Source of the DNA: Mycolicibacterium fluoranthenivorans
Lineage (GTDB): Bacteria > Actinomycetota > Actinomycetes > Mycobacteriales > Mycobacteriaceae
Assembly (NCBI RefSeq): GCF_011758805.1
Contig: NZ_JAANOW010000002.1
Location: 930,001 to 994,000 of the forward strand
Direction: 5' to 3'
DNA length: 64,000 nt
Shown here: in pieces, positions 15,958 to 24,684 of the stretch
Layout: every line of letters begins with the position of its first letter
How positions within the stretch are numbered: position 1 is the stretch's first letter
Program-made: the position numbers and the translations under genes
Notes under the pieces: model-generated
Told to the model about the DNA's origin: nothing
The model's input: only the letters and a program-made list of their open reading frames with translations
The model's database searches: none

Positions 15958-16341
15958 ATGGGATTTTTCGACAAAGCCAAGGAAAAGGCGAAGGAGGCCG
16001 CCGCCGCGCAGCAGGGCTGGGCTCAGCAGCACGACGGCAGGGTGCACGTGCAGAACGCCGGACCCGTCGACCCGGCCATCTTCGGTGGGCCGTCCACCAA
16101 GTCGGTCGCAGCCGACGATCCGATCTGGGCACCCATCAACGGGATCTCGCTGCAGGATTACGCCGACCTCGCGCGGGACGCGCAGGCGCGTGGGATCAAC
16201 GACGAAGCGGGCATGATTGCCCTGTCCCAGGAGCGCGGCTGGGATCCGGCCGACACCAAGGCCGCGCTCGACGGCTGGGTGCAGCGGATGGGGCAGTCGA
16301 TGGCCGTGGGTCAGCAGTTCCGCACGTTGCTCGGCTACTGA
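15958..16341 (+). CDS. Small soluble protein of unknown function, MGFFDKAKEKAKE start
   Basis: The 127-residue protein starts with an amphipathic, Lys/Ala-rich helix and has no signal peptide or membrane segment. The middle contains ISLQDYADLARDAQARGI and EAGMIALSQERGW, and the C-terminus is helical. I recognise it only as a conserved actinobacterial hypothetical type. A good AAGGGGAG ribosome site lies upstream of the ATG. It is divergent from the DUF35 gene and convergent with the hydrolase gene. Confidence 0.8.
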   Translation: MGFFDKAKEKAKEAAAAQQGWAQQHDGRVHVQNAGPVDPAIFGGPSTKSVAADDPIWAPINGISLQDYADLARDAQARGINDEAGMIALSQERGWDPADTKAALDGWVQRMGQSMAVGQQFRTLLGY

Positions 16342-16346
16342 CCTGG

Positions 16347-17018
16347 CTAGCGGCGCGCCACTTCCAGCAGGATGCGCACCAGATCGTCGTGGTTGTCCCG
16401 CATCAGGTTGTGCGCGCCGTCCAGGGAATGCGTCCGCCACGCCGGGTCGGCCCGTAAGCGCTCGAAGGTCGGGGCGAACGGCGACTCCGTCGGCCACCGT
16501 TGCGCGTAGACGAATTCGCGCCTGCGCAAGCCCGACAGGTCACCTTCCAGGCGTACCGGCTGCATGAGCGAGGCCAGGGGATGCGCGGTCGCGCGCTCGT
16601 CGAAGAACGGCAGCGGGGGCACCCCGTATCCGCTGGCATCCACGGCGGTGTACCACCGGCGCTGTTCGTCAGTCGTCAGCGTCCAGCAGGATTCGCCGTC
16701 GCGCGGTACGAACGCATCGAGGAACACCAGTGAATCGATCTGTCCGGCAGCGCGATCCGCCACCGCGGTGATCACCATGCCGCCGTAGCTGTGCCCGACC
16801 AGGACCGCATCGGACACCCGATGTGCGGCGAGTTCGGCCAGCACGTCGCTGATATGGGTTTCCAGGTTCACCCCGGCGTGCAGGAGGTGCGCCCGTTCTG
16901 CGACACCGGTCAAGGTGGGTGCCAGCACCCGGTGGCCCTGTTTGCGCAGGGCTGCCGCCAGGTCGTCGAAGCACCAGCCGCCGTGGCAGGCGCCGGGGAC
17001 CAGTACGAAGGTGGTCAT
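16347..17018 (-). CDS. Alpha/beta hydrolase (esterase-like)
   Basis: The 223-residue protein starts with the oxyanion-hole stretch LVPGACHGGW. It has the nucleophile elbow GHSYGG (Ser about residue 97), a lid region and a final catalytic His in DGAHNLM. It resembles the SABP2/pheophorbidase-like group of small esterases. Its start overlaps the flavin monooxygenase gene by 4 bp, so the two probably act in sequence on one compound. The substrate is unknown. Confidence 0.87.
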   Translation of the reverse strand: MTTFVLVPGACHGGWCFDDLAAALRKQGHRVLAPTLTGVAERAHLLHAGVNLETHISDVLAELAAHRVSDAVLVGHSYGGMVITAVADRAAGQIDSLVFLDAFVPRDGESCWTLTTDEQRRWYTAVDASGYGVPPLPFFDERATAHPLASLMQPVRLEGDLSGLRRREFVYAQRWPTESPFAPTFERLRADPAWRTHSLDGAHNLMRDNHDDLVRILLEVARR

Positions 17019-18136
17019 CGGGAACTCCTGTCTGCGAGAGTCTTTCGCCGGTAGTCCGCCGTCACCCGGGCCAGCTCATCCGGTGAGCTGCGGTACATCT
17101 CGCGGTTGGCGTGTACCACGGCGGCGGTCTCCGGGAGTCGACGCGCCTCATAGCCGGCGAGGCCATGTCCGAGGGCGAGCGCATCGGCCAGCGCACGGGC
17201 ATCGAGGATGGCTTGCGAGCCCCCGTTGGCGCCCACCGGATACATCGGGTGCGCGGCGTCGCCGAGCAAGGTCACCCGACGGGTACCCCAGTGCGGCAAC
17301 GGATCACGGTCCACCATCGGATAGTGGAACACGGCATCGGAGGTGGTCACCAACTGTGCGGTGTCCAGCCAGTCCAGTCGCCAGTCGTTCATCAGGGACG
17401 CCACCTCGGTGGGGTCGGCAGGGGTGTTCCAGCCGGTATCCCCAGACCGTGTCGCGGGGTCCGATTCCGGGACTTGCAGCACCCAGTTCACCAGTCCGCC
17501 GCCGATCGGATAGGTGATCAGCTCGACCCCGTCGGGGCCTTTGACGATCGCCATGGTGCGGGCGTCCAGGAACGCCGGCATGCGCGCCGCCCCGCGGAAC
17601 ATCCGCGCTCCCGACCATCGCATCGGATCCGGACCGGGGTGCAACCGGGAGCGCACCGTCGAATGGATCCCGTCGGCACCGATCAGGATGTCCGCGCCGA
17701 AGTCGCCGATTGCTGTGCGCACGGTGACACCGTCCGGCGATTCGGTGAAGCCGGCCACGGCCGCGCCGGTGCGCACCGCTTCCGGGCCCAGCCGGTCGAC
17801 GACCGCGGCCAGCAGCAGCATCTGCAACCGCCCGCGGTGCACCGAGCACTGCGGGTAGCCGTAGCCGCCCTCGATGCCCCGGGGTTCCCGGAAGAGCAGC
17901 GTGCCGTCGTGGGTATAGAAGTCGATGGTGGCCGGGGTGGCCGCGATGGCACGCAGTTCGTCGCCGAGTCCGAGTTCGTGAAGCTCGCGCACCGCGTGGG
18001 GGAGCAGATTGATGCCGACGCCGAGGGCGCGCAGCTCGGCGGCCGACTCGAGGAGGGTCGCGTGGATGCCGCGCGAGTGCAGGGCCAGTGCCGTGCTGAG
18101 CCCGCCGATTCCCGCGCCGGCGATCAGGATGTCCAT
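17015..18136 (-). CDS. FAD-dependent monooxygenase (PHBH/UbiH-like)
   Basis: The 373-residue protein has an N-terminal Rossmann motif (GAGIGGLSTALALHSRG), the DG motif (GADGIHSTVRSRL) and the GD motif (LLGDAAHPMYPVGANGG), which together mark class A flavoprotein monooxygenases. Such enzymes hydroxylate aromatic or related rings using NAD(P)H and oxygen. The gene is divergent from a LysR regulator 71 bp away and followed by a hydrolase, a typical inducible catabolic module. Confidence 0.92.
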   Translation of the reverse strand: MDILIAGAGIGGLSTALALHSRGIHATLLESAAELRALGVGINLLPHAVRELHELGLGDELRAIAATPATIDFYTHDGTLLFREPRGIEGGYGYPQCSVHRGRLQMLLLAAVVDRLGPEAVRTGAAVAGFTESPDGVTVRTAIGDFGADILIGADGIHSTVRSRLHPGPDPMRWSGARMFRGAARMPAFLDARTMAIVKGPDGVELITYPIGGGLVNWVLQVPESDPATRSGDTGWNTPADPTEVASLMNDWRLDWLDTAQLVTTSDAVFHYPMVDRDPLPHWGTRRVTLLGDAAHPMYPVGANGGSQAILDARALADALALGHGLAGYEARRLPETAAVVHANREMYRSSPDELARVTADYRRKTLADRSSR

Positions 18137-18193
18137 CTCTCAAGGGTGCGCGGACCTGCTGCTATTCGTCCAATACCATCTCGCTACAGAAAC

Positions 18194-18199
18194 TATAAT
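18194..18199 (+). promoter_or_regulatory. Perfect -10 hexamer of the LysR gene
   Basis: TATAAT lies 8 bases before the ATG at 18208 in the 71-bp divergent region, so the LysR message should be nearly leaderless. The region is AT-rich for this genome and is where a LysR protein would bind for both genes. Confidence 0.65.
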
Positions 18200-18207
18200 C
18201 ATTGCTT

Positions 18208-19098
18208 ATGGAACTTCGGCAGCTGGAGTATTTCATCGCGGTCGTCGAGGAGGCCAACTTCACCAGGGCGGCGCAGCGGATGCTGGTCGCGCAGCCGGCC
18301 GTCAGCGTCCAGATCGCCCGGCTGGAACGCGAGCTCGGGCAGACACTGCTGGATCGGTCCCGCCGGGAGGTCCGACCGACCGCGGCGGGGGACGCGGTGC
18401 TGCCCTTCGCCCGCGCCGCCCTGCGTGCGGTCCGCGAGGCGCGCACCGCCGTGGACGAGCTGACCCAGCTTGTTCGCGGCGTCGTCACGATCGGCACCGT
18501 CACCTCGCACAATGTCGACATGCCGCGACTGCTCGCCGGCTATCACCGGGCCCATCCCGGTGTGGAGATCCTGCTGTCCACCGACACGTCGGATGCGGTG
18601 ATCGACGGTGTGCGCACCGGTCGGCTCGATGTGGCGATCGCCTCGGTCGGCGCCGACGAGACACCCGAGGGGCTGGCGGTCCTGCCCACCACCGAGGAAG
18701 CCGTCGTCGCCCTGGTGAGCACCGACGACCCGTGGGCGCGGCGCCGCGAGGTCGGCTTGGCGGCACTGGCGGACCGACCCCTGATCTCGCTGCCGAGGGG
18801 TGCCGGTATCCGGCGCCAGTTCGACCACGCCTGCGTGGCGGCGGGAGTGAGCCCGCGGGTGGCATTCGAGGCGGCCACCCCCGAGGCGCTGGCGGATCTG
18901 GCCGCCCGCGGCCTGGGTGTGGCGATCGTGCCCCACTCGGTGGCCCGGGCCCGCGACGATGTGCACGCCATCGCGATCGTGCCGCAGCTGCGCGGCCGCC
19001 TGGTGTTGACGTGGCGGGCCGAGGGTCCGGTCAGCCCGGCGGCCCGGGCCCTCGTGCAGATGGCCCGGGAGCAGCTGGACGTCGGTGGCGGTGAATAG
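18208..19098 (+). CDS. LysR-family transcriptional regulator
   Basis: The 296-residue protein has an N-terminal winged helix (MELRQLEYFIAVVEEANFTRAAQRMLVAQPAVSVQIARLE) and a periplasmic-binding-like effector domain (about 90-290). It is divergent from the monooxygenase/hydrolase pair and probably activates it when its ligand is present. The ATG at 18208 is preferred to an in-frame TTG at 18202 because the helix-turn-helix begins right after it. It ends 10 bp before the chosen polA start. Confidence 0.93.
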   Translation: MELRQLEYFIAVVEEANFTRAAQRMLVAQPAVSVQIARLERELGQTLLDRSRREVRPTAAGDAVLPFARAALRAVREARTAVDELTQLVRGVVTIGTVTSHNVDMPRLLAGYHRAHPGVEILLSTDTSDAVIDGVRTGRLDVAIASVGADETPEGLAVLPTTEEAVVALVSTDDPWARRREVGLAALADRPLISLPRGAGIRRQFDHACVAAGVSPRVAFEAATPEALADLAARGLGVAIVPHSVARARDDVHAIAIVPQLRGRLVLTWRAEGPVSPAARALVQMAREQLDVGGGE

Positions 19099-19108
19099 AG
19101 TGAACGCC

Positions 19109-21805
19109 GTGAGCTCAACCGCGACGGACACCAAACCCACCCTGATGCTGCTGGATGGCAACTCACTGGCGTTCCGGGCGTTCTATGCGCTGCCTGCCGA
19201 GAACTTCAAGACCCAGGGCGGGCTCACCACCAACGCCGTGTACGGGTTCACCGCCATGCTGATCAACCTGCTGCGCGATGAGCAGCCCAGCCACGTGGCC
19301 GCCGCGTTCGATGTGTCGCGGCAGACCTTCCGTAAGGAGAAGTACCCGGAGTACAAGGAGGGGCGCTCGGCCACCCCCGACGAGTTCCGGGGGCAGATCG
19401 ACATCACCAAAGAGGTGCTGAACGCGCTCGGTATCACCGTGCTGGCCGAGGACGGCTTCGAGGCCGACGACATCATCGCCACCCTGGCTACCCAGGCCCA
19501 GGATGCCGGCTACCGGGTGCTGGTGGTCACCGGGGACCGGGACTCGCTGCAGTTGGTCAGCGAGGACGTCACGGTGCTCTACCCCGTCAAGGGTGTCAGC
19601 GAGCTGACCCGCTTCACTCCGGACGCCGTCCAGGCCAAGTACGGGCTCACGCCCGCCCAGTACCCCGACTTCGCCGCGTTGCGCGGCGACCCGAGCGATA
19701 ACCTGCCCGGCATCCCCGGGGTGGGCGAGAAGACCGCCACCAAATGGATCGTCGAGCACGGCTCCCTGCAGACGCTGGTCGACAATGTCGACCAGGTCAA
19801 GGGCAAAGTCGGTGATGCGTTGCGGGCCAATCTGTCCCACGTCATCCTCAACCGTGAACTGACCGAACTGGTCAAAAATGTGCCGCTGCCGCACACGCCC
19901 GACACCTTGCGGATGCTGCCGTGGGACCGCGACCACATCCACCGCCTGTTCGACGACCTGGAATTCCGGGTACTGCGCGACCGGTTGTTCGACACCCTCG
20001 CCTCGGCCGATCCCGAGGTCGATCAGGGCTTCGATGTCCGCGGGGGTGCGCTGGTGCCGGGTGAGCTCGCGGCCTGGTTGTCCGAGCACAGTCTCGGCGA
20101 TCGGTTCGGCCTGGCGGTGGTCGGTACGCATAAAGCCTTCGACTCGGACGCGACGGCGCTGGCCATCGTGGCCAACGACGGCGACGGGCGCTATATCGAC
20201 ACCACCACCCTGCACCCCGACGACGAGGCTGCCCTGGCTTCGTGGCTCGCCGACCCCGGCCCGCCCAAGGCGCTACACGAGGCCAAACTGGCCATGCACG
20301 ACCTGGCGGGGCGCGGCTGGAAACTCGCCGGCGTCACCTCCGACACCGCGCTGGCGGCCTATCTGGTGCGGCCCGGCCAGCGCAGCTTCTCACTCGATGA
20401 TCTGTCGTTGCGTTACTTGAAGCGCGAGCTGCGCGCGGAAGACACTGGACAGCAGCAACTTTCGCTGCTCGACGACAATGACGGTGTCGACGAACAGGCG
20501 GTCCAGGCCGTGCTGCTGCGGGCGGGCGCGGTGATGGACCTCGCCGACGCCCTCGATGAGGAGCTGGCCCGCATCGACTCGTCGTCGCTGCTGGACCGGA
20601 TGGAACTGCCGGTGCAGCGGGTGCTGGCGGAGTTGGAGTCCACCGGCATCGCCGTCGACACCGCCCATCTGCAGGAGCTGCAGAGTGAGTTCGGCGACCA
20701 GATCCGCAACGCCGCCGAGGCCGCGTACGGCGTCATCGGCAAGCAGATCAATCTCGGGTCTCCCAAACAGCTGCAGGTTGTCCTGTTCGACGAGCTGGAG
20801 ATGCCGAAGACCAAGAAGACCAAGACCGGCTACACCACCGACGCCGACGCGCTGCAGACGCTCTTCGACAAGACCGGTCACCCTTTCCTGCAGCACCTGT
20901 TGGCTCACCGGGACGCCACCCGGCTGAAGGTCACCGTCGACGGCCTGCTGGCAGCGACGGCCGCGGACGGCCGGATTCACACCACGTTCAACCAGACCAT
21001 CGCGGCGACGGGCCGGCTCTCCTCAACCGAACCCAACCTGCAGAACATCCCGATCCGCACCGAGGCGGGCCGGCGCATCCGCGACGGTTTCGTCGTGGGC
21101 GCAGGCTATGCCGAGCTGATGACCGCCGACTACAGCCAGATCGAGATGCGCATCATGGCGCACCTGTCCCGCGACGAGGGCCTCATCGAGGCGTTCAACA
21201 CCGGCGAGGATCTGCACTCGTTCGTGGCGTCCCGAGCGTTCGACGTGCCGATCGGCGAGGTCAACCCCGAGCTGCGGCGCCGGGTGAAGGCGATGTCCTA
21301 CGGCTTGGCCTACGGGCTGAGTGCCTACGGCTTGTCGGCCCAGCTGAAGATCAGCACCGAAGAGGCCAAGAATCAGATGGAGCAGTACTTCGACCGCTTC
21401 GGCGGGATCCGGGACTACCTGCGCGACGTCGTCGACCAGGCCCGTAAAGACGGTTACACCTCAACGGTTCTCGGCCGCCGCCGGTATCTGCCCGAACTGG
21501 ACAGCAGCAACCGCAACGTCCGCGAGGCCGCCGAACGGGCCGCGCTCAACGCCCCGATCCAGGGCAGCGCCGCCGACATCATCAAGGTGGCGATGATCAA
21601 CGTCGACGAGGCGATCAAATCCGCCGGCCTGCGCTCCCGGATGCTGCTGCAGGTGCACGACGAGTTGCTGTTCGAGGTGGCCGAGGGGGAGCGCGACACC
21701 CTCGAAGCGCTGGTGCGCGAGCACATGGGGAATGCCTACCCGCTCGACGTGCCGCTGGAGGTGTCGGTGGGGTATGGGCGTAGTTGGGATGCCGCAGCGC
21801 ATTAG
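19109..21805 (+). CDS. polA: DNA polymerase I
   Basis: The 898-residue protein has a 5'-nuclease domain (LLLDGNSLAFRAFYALP start, EADDIIATLA, GDPSDNLPGIPGVGEKTA). It has a degenerate 3'-exonuclease domain and a polymerase domain with motif A (TADYSQIEMRIMAHLS), motif B (RRVKAMSYGLAYGLSAYGLS) and motif C (QVHDELLFEV). It acts in Okazaki fragment maturation and repair synthesis. Mycobacterial PolA lacks the proofreading residues, and I see none here. The GTG at 19109 matches the known N-terminus. Upstream GTGs at 19085, 19091 and 19100 are in frame. Confidence 0.97.
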   Translation: MSSTATDTKPTLMLLDGNSLAFRAFYALPAENFKTQGGLTTNAVYGFTAMLINLLRDEQPSHVAAAFDVSRQTFRKEKYPEYKEGRSATPDEFRGQIDITKEVLNALGITVLAEDGFEADDIIATLATQAQDAGYRVLVVTGDRDSLQLVSEDVTVLYPVKGVSELTRFTPDAVQAKYGLTPAQYPDFAALRGDPSDNLPGIPGVGEKTATKWIVEHGSLQTLVDNVDQVKGKVGDALRANLSHVILNRELTELVKNVPLPHTPDTLRMLPWDRDHIHRLFDDLEFRVLRDRLFDTLASADPEVDQGFDVRGGALVPGELAAWLSEHSLGDRFGLAVVGTHKAFDSDATALAIVANDGDGRYIDTTTLHPDDEAALASWLADPGPPKALHEAKLAMHDLAGRGWKLAGVTSDTALAAYLVRPGQRSFSLDDLSLRYLKRELRAEDTGQQQLSLLDDNDGVDEQAVQAVLLRAGAVMDLADALDEELARIDSSSLLDRMELPVQRVLAELESTGIAVDTAHLQELQSEFGDQIRNAAEAAYGVIGKQINLGSPKQLQVVLFDELEMPKTKKTKTGYTTDADALQTLFDKTGHPFLQHLLAHRDATRLKVTVDGLLAATAADGRIHTTFNQTIAATGRLSSTEPNLQNIPIRTEAGRRIRDGFVVGAGYAELMTADYSQIEMRIMAHLSRDEGLIEAFNTGEDLHSFVASRAFDVPIGEVNPELRRRVKAMSYGLAYGLSAYGLSAQLKISTEEAKNQMEQYFDRFGGIRDYLRDVVDQARKDGYTSTVLGRRRYLPELDSSNRNVREAAERAALNAPIQGSAADIIKVAMINVDEAIKSAGLRSRMLLQVHDELLFEVAEGERDTLEALVREHMGNAYPLDVPLEVSVGYGRSWDAAAH

Positions 21806-21815
21806 CGCCGCGCGG

Positions 21816-22970
21816 TCAGTGCACCCGGTAGTGCGTCAGCCAACCCAGTGCCGGCGCGGAAGCCCGGGCGGCGTGCACCCAGTAGGCCTCCTCGTGGAGC
21901 AGCGCCTGCACCCTGGCGTCGCCGAACCCGCGGTCGATCCGATCCCGGACGAAGGCCAGCTCGACCACCTGGGCCGCGAAGTCCCGCACCGCCTTGCCGT
22001 CCCGCTTGCCGCTGTGCCTGCTGACTTCGGCGATCGCCTGCTTGCGGGTACGGATCGAGCCCAGCCAGCTCGCCTCGTTCGCGGTGATCAGCCCTGCGGA
22101 CACCATCCCGGGCAACTTCTCGGCGACGATCCGCTGTTCCCGCTTGCGGCTGTACACGCCCAGCGCGATCGCCAGCGTGAAGATCGGCACCATCCACAGC
22201 GCGTACACCGCGAAGTACGTCCCGATACCCAGCAGCGACGAGCCGTTCCACAACATGTGCATGAGGACGGCGGCGACGTAACCGAGGCCGATGCACGCCG
22301 CTTTGGCGATCGCGGTGCGCTGTGTGAGGGCGAAGTACACGCCGATACCGGTGAACGTGGTGAACAGCGAATGCGCGAACGGGGCCATCACCAGGCGTAG
22401 CGCGGCGGTCAGCAGCGATCCCGACACCGATTCGCCGTTGGCGATGTAGAGGATGTCTTCCAGCCACGCGAAACCCGCGCCCACCAGCCCGGCGTACACC
22501 AGGCAGTCCGTCAGCGAGTTCAGCTCGTTGCGGCGCCGCCCGGTCATCATGACCAGCAGGAACAGGCCTTTGGCCGCCTCTTCGATGAGCGGCGCACGGA
22601 TCGCGGTGGATTCGAAGCCCTCCGGCAGGCCCGCGACGGGGGCGAATGCCGAGTCGAACCACAGCTCGACGATCAGCGACACCACGATCGCCAGCGACGC
22701 GCCCCAGATGAAGGCCAGGTGCAGCAGTCGCGGTGGCTCCGGTTCCCAGCGGTCCAGCCACAGGTAACTCAGCACCACGACGGCGATGGCCACCGTGGAC
22801 AGCACGAATCCGATCGCGGCGCCGACCGGATTGGTCAGCGTGAGCAGGATGATCAACAGCCCGGTCACCGCACCCAGGCCGATCAGCACGGCCAGCGGCG
22901 CACCGACTTTGCGGACCCGGCGGGGCCACGGCGGGATGTGTGGATGCGGCGGCTGCGCGGCGGGATGCAC
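21816..22970 (-). CDS. PrsW-family intramembrane metalloprotease
   Basis: The 384-residue protein has about eight membrane helices in its first 280 residues. It carries the PrsW signature elements IEEAAKG, FAWLEDILYI and a late His in HMLWN. These form the metal site of the CPBP/PrsW group of membrane proteases. A hydrophilic C-terminal domain (about 285-384) follows. In Bacillus, PrsW starts cleavage of an anti-sigma factor. Here no anti-sigma gene is adjacent, so the substrate is unknown. It is convergent with polA and divergent from rpsA. Confidence 0.88.
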   Translation of the reverse strand: MHPAAQPPHPHIPPWPRRVRKVGAPLAVLIGLGAVTGLLIILLTLTNPVGAAIGFVLSTVAIAVVVLSYLWLDRWEPEPPRLLHLAFIWGASLAIVVSLIVELWFDSAFAPVAGLPEGFESTAIRAPLIEEAAKGLFLLVMMTGRRRNELNSLTDCLVYAGLVGAGFAWLEDILYIANGESVSGSLLTAALRLVMAPFAHSLFTTFTGIGVYFALTQRTAIAKAACIGLGYVAAVLMHMLWNGSSLLGIGTYFAVYALWMVPIFTLAIALGVYSRKREQRIVAEKLPGMVSAGLITANEASWLGSIRTRKQAIAEVSRHSGKRDGKAVRDFAAQVVELAFVRDRIDRGFGDARVQALLHEEAYWVHAARASAPALGWLTHYRVH

Positions 22971-23121
22971 GACAGCAGGTTAACCGGGTTTGGCCTGCGT
23001 GCACCCGGTCGAGTACCCTTTGAACGTACCTGTGTGTCCTGTGGGTTCGGCGGATGCGGCGGGTACGCAAAAATCAATCGTTCTGTCCCTTCTAGTAAAC
23101 CTGTCCGGAGCAACCCACCAC

Positions 23122-24564
23122 ATGCCAAGTCCCTCCATCACCTCGCCGCAAGTAGCCATCAACGACATTGGCTCGGCCGAGGACTTTCTCGCCGCGATCG
23201 ACAAGACCATCAAGTACTTCAACGATGGCGACATCGTCGAAGGGACCATCGTCAAGGTGGACCGCGATGAGGTTCTGCTCGACATCGGCTACAAGACCGA
23301 AGGTGTCATTCCTTCTCGCGAACTTTCCATCAAGCACGACGTCGACCCCAATGAGGTCGTTTCCGTGGGTGATGAGGTCGAAGCCCTCGTTCTCACCAAG
23401 GAGGACAAGGAAGGCCGCCTGATCCTGTCCAAGAAGCGGGCTCAGTACGAGCGCGCTTGGGGCACCATCGAGGAGCTCAAGGAGAAGGACGAGGCCGTCA
23501 AGGGCACCGTCATCGAGGTCGTCAAGGGCGGCCTGATCCTCGACATCGGCCTGCGTGGCTTCCTGCCCGCCTCCCTGGTCGAGATGCGTCGTGTCCGCGA
23601 TCTGCAGCCGTACATCGGCAAGGAGATCGAGGCCAAGATCATCGAGCTGGACAAGAACCGCAACAACGTGGTGCTGAGCCGCCGCGCCTGGCTGGAGCAG
23701 ACCCAGTCCGAGGTGCGCAGCGAGTTCCTCAACCAGCTCACCAAGGGCGCCATCCGTAAGGGTGTCGTGTCCTCGATCGTCAACTTCGGCGCGTTCGTCG
23801 ATCTCGGCGGCGTCGACGGCCTGGTGCACGTCTCCGAGCTGTCCTGGAAGCACATCGATCACCCGTCCGAGGTCGTCACCGTGGGCGACGAGGTCACCGT
23901 CGAGGTCCTCGACGTCGACATGGATCGCGAGCGGGTTTCGCTGTCGCTCAAGGCGACTCAGGAAGATCCGTGGCGCCACTTCGCCCGTACGCACGCCATC
24001 GGCCAGATCGTGCCGGGCAAGGTCACCAAGCTGGTGCCGTTCGGTGCGTTCGTCCGCGTCGAAGAGGGCATCGAGGGTCTGGTGCACATCTCGGAGCTGT
24101 CCGAGCGCCACGTCGAGGTCCCGGACCAGGTGGTCCAGGTCGGCGACGACGCGATGGTCAAGGTCATCGACATCGACCTGGAGCGTCGCCGGATCTCGCT
24201 GAGCCTCAAGCAGGCCAACGAGGACTACACCGAGGAGTTCGACCCCTCGAAGTACGGTATGGCCGACAGCTACGACGAGCAGGGGAACTACATCTTCCCC
24301 GAGGGCTTCGACGCCGACACCAACGAGTGGCTCGACGGCTTCGACAAGCAGCGCACCGAGTGGGAAGCCCGGTACGCCGAGGCCGAGCGCCGGCACAAGA
24401 TGCACACCGCGCAGATGGAGAAGTTCGCGGCCGCCGAGGCTGAGGAGGCGGCACGTCCGTCCACCTCGAGCAGCTCGTCGCGCTCGGAGGAATCCACCGG
24501 TGGCTCGCTGGCCAGCGACGCTCAGCTCGCCGCGCTTCGTGAGAAGCTCGCGGGCAACGCGTAA
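23122..24564 (+). CDS. rpsA: 30S ribosomal protein S1
   Basis: The 480-residue protein has four S1 RNA-binding domains (about 35-105, 120-190, 205-275 and 290-360; DGDIVEGTIVKVDRDEVLLDIGYKTEG opens the first). An acidic, Ser-rich C-terminal tail of about 110 residues follows. The actinobacterial form is shorter than the six-domain E. coli protein. It brings mRNA to the 30S subunit. The start at 23122 matches the M. tuberculosis protein; upstream in-frame sequence lies in the promoter region. A strong terminator follows. Confidence 0.97.
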   Translation: MPSPSITSPQVAINDIGSAEDFLAAIDKTIKYFNDGDIVEGTIVKVDRDEVLLDIGYKTEGVIPSRELSIKHDVDPNEVVSVGDEVEALVLTKEDKEGRLILSKKRAQYERAWGTIEELKEKDEAVKGTVIEVVKGGLILDIGLRGFLPASLVEMRRVRDLQPYIGKEIEAKIIELDKNRNNVVLSRRAWLEQTQSEVRSEFLNQLTKGAIRKGVVSSIVNFGAFVDLGGVDGLVHVSELSWKHIDHPSEVVTVGDEVTVEVLDVDMDRERVSLSLKATQEDPWRHFARTHAIGQIVPGKVTKLVPFGAFVRVEEGIEGLVHISELSERHVEVPDQVVQVGDDAMVKVIDIDLERRRISLSLKQANEDYTEEFDPSKYGMADSYDEQGNYIFPEGFDADTNEWLDGFDKQRTEWEARYAEAERRHKMHTAQMEKFAAAEAEEAARPSTSSSSSRSEESTGGSLASDAQLAALREKLAGNA

Positions 24565-24580
24565 CAGATCGTCTGAGAAG

Positions 24581-24614
24581 AACTCCCCGGCTCACCACGA
24601 GCCGGGGAGTTTTT
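24581..24614 (+). terminator. Rho-independent terminator of rpsA
   Basis: A perfect 13-bp GC-rich stem, 24581-24593 with 24599-24611, has a 5-nt loop and runs into TTTTT (24610-24614), 16 bases after the rpsA stop. This is the clearest canonical terminator in the window. Confidence 0.95.
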
Positions 24615-24641
24615 CGTTGCGGCACATGCACGTATCGCTTC

Positions 24642-24658
24642 TTGACAATCATTTTCAA
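24642..24658. promoter_or_regulatory. Zur (FurB) box before the AztD-like gene
   Basis: TTGACAATCATTTTCAA is a 17-bp near-perfect inverted repeat (8-bp arms, one mismatch) that fits mycobacterial Zur boxes of the TGAAAATNATTTTCA type. It lies 26 bp before the ATG of a predicted zinc chaperone, so zinc-dependent repression is expected. Confidence 0.8.
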
Positions 24659-24684
24659 CAACTGTTTGACTCGCCGGCGTGTCG

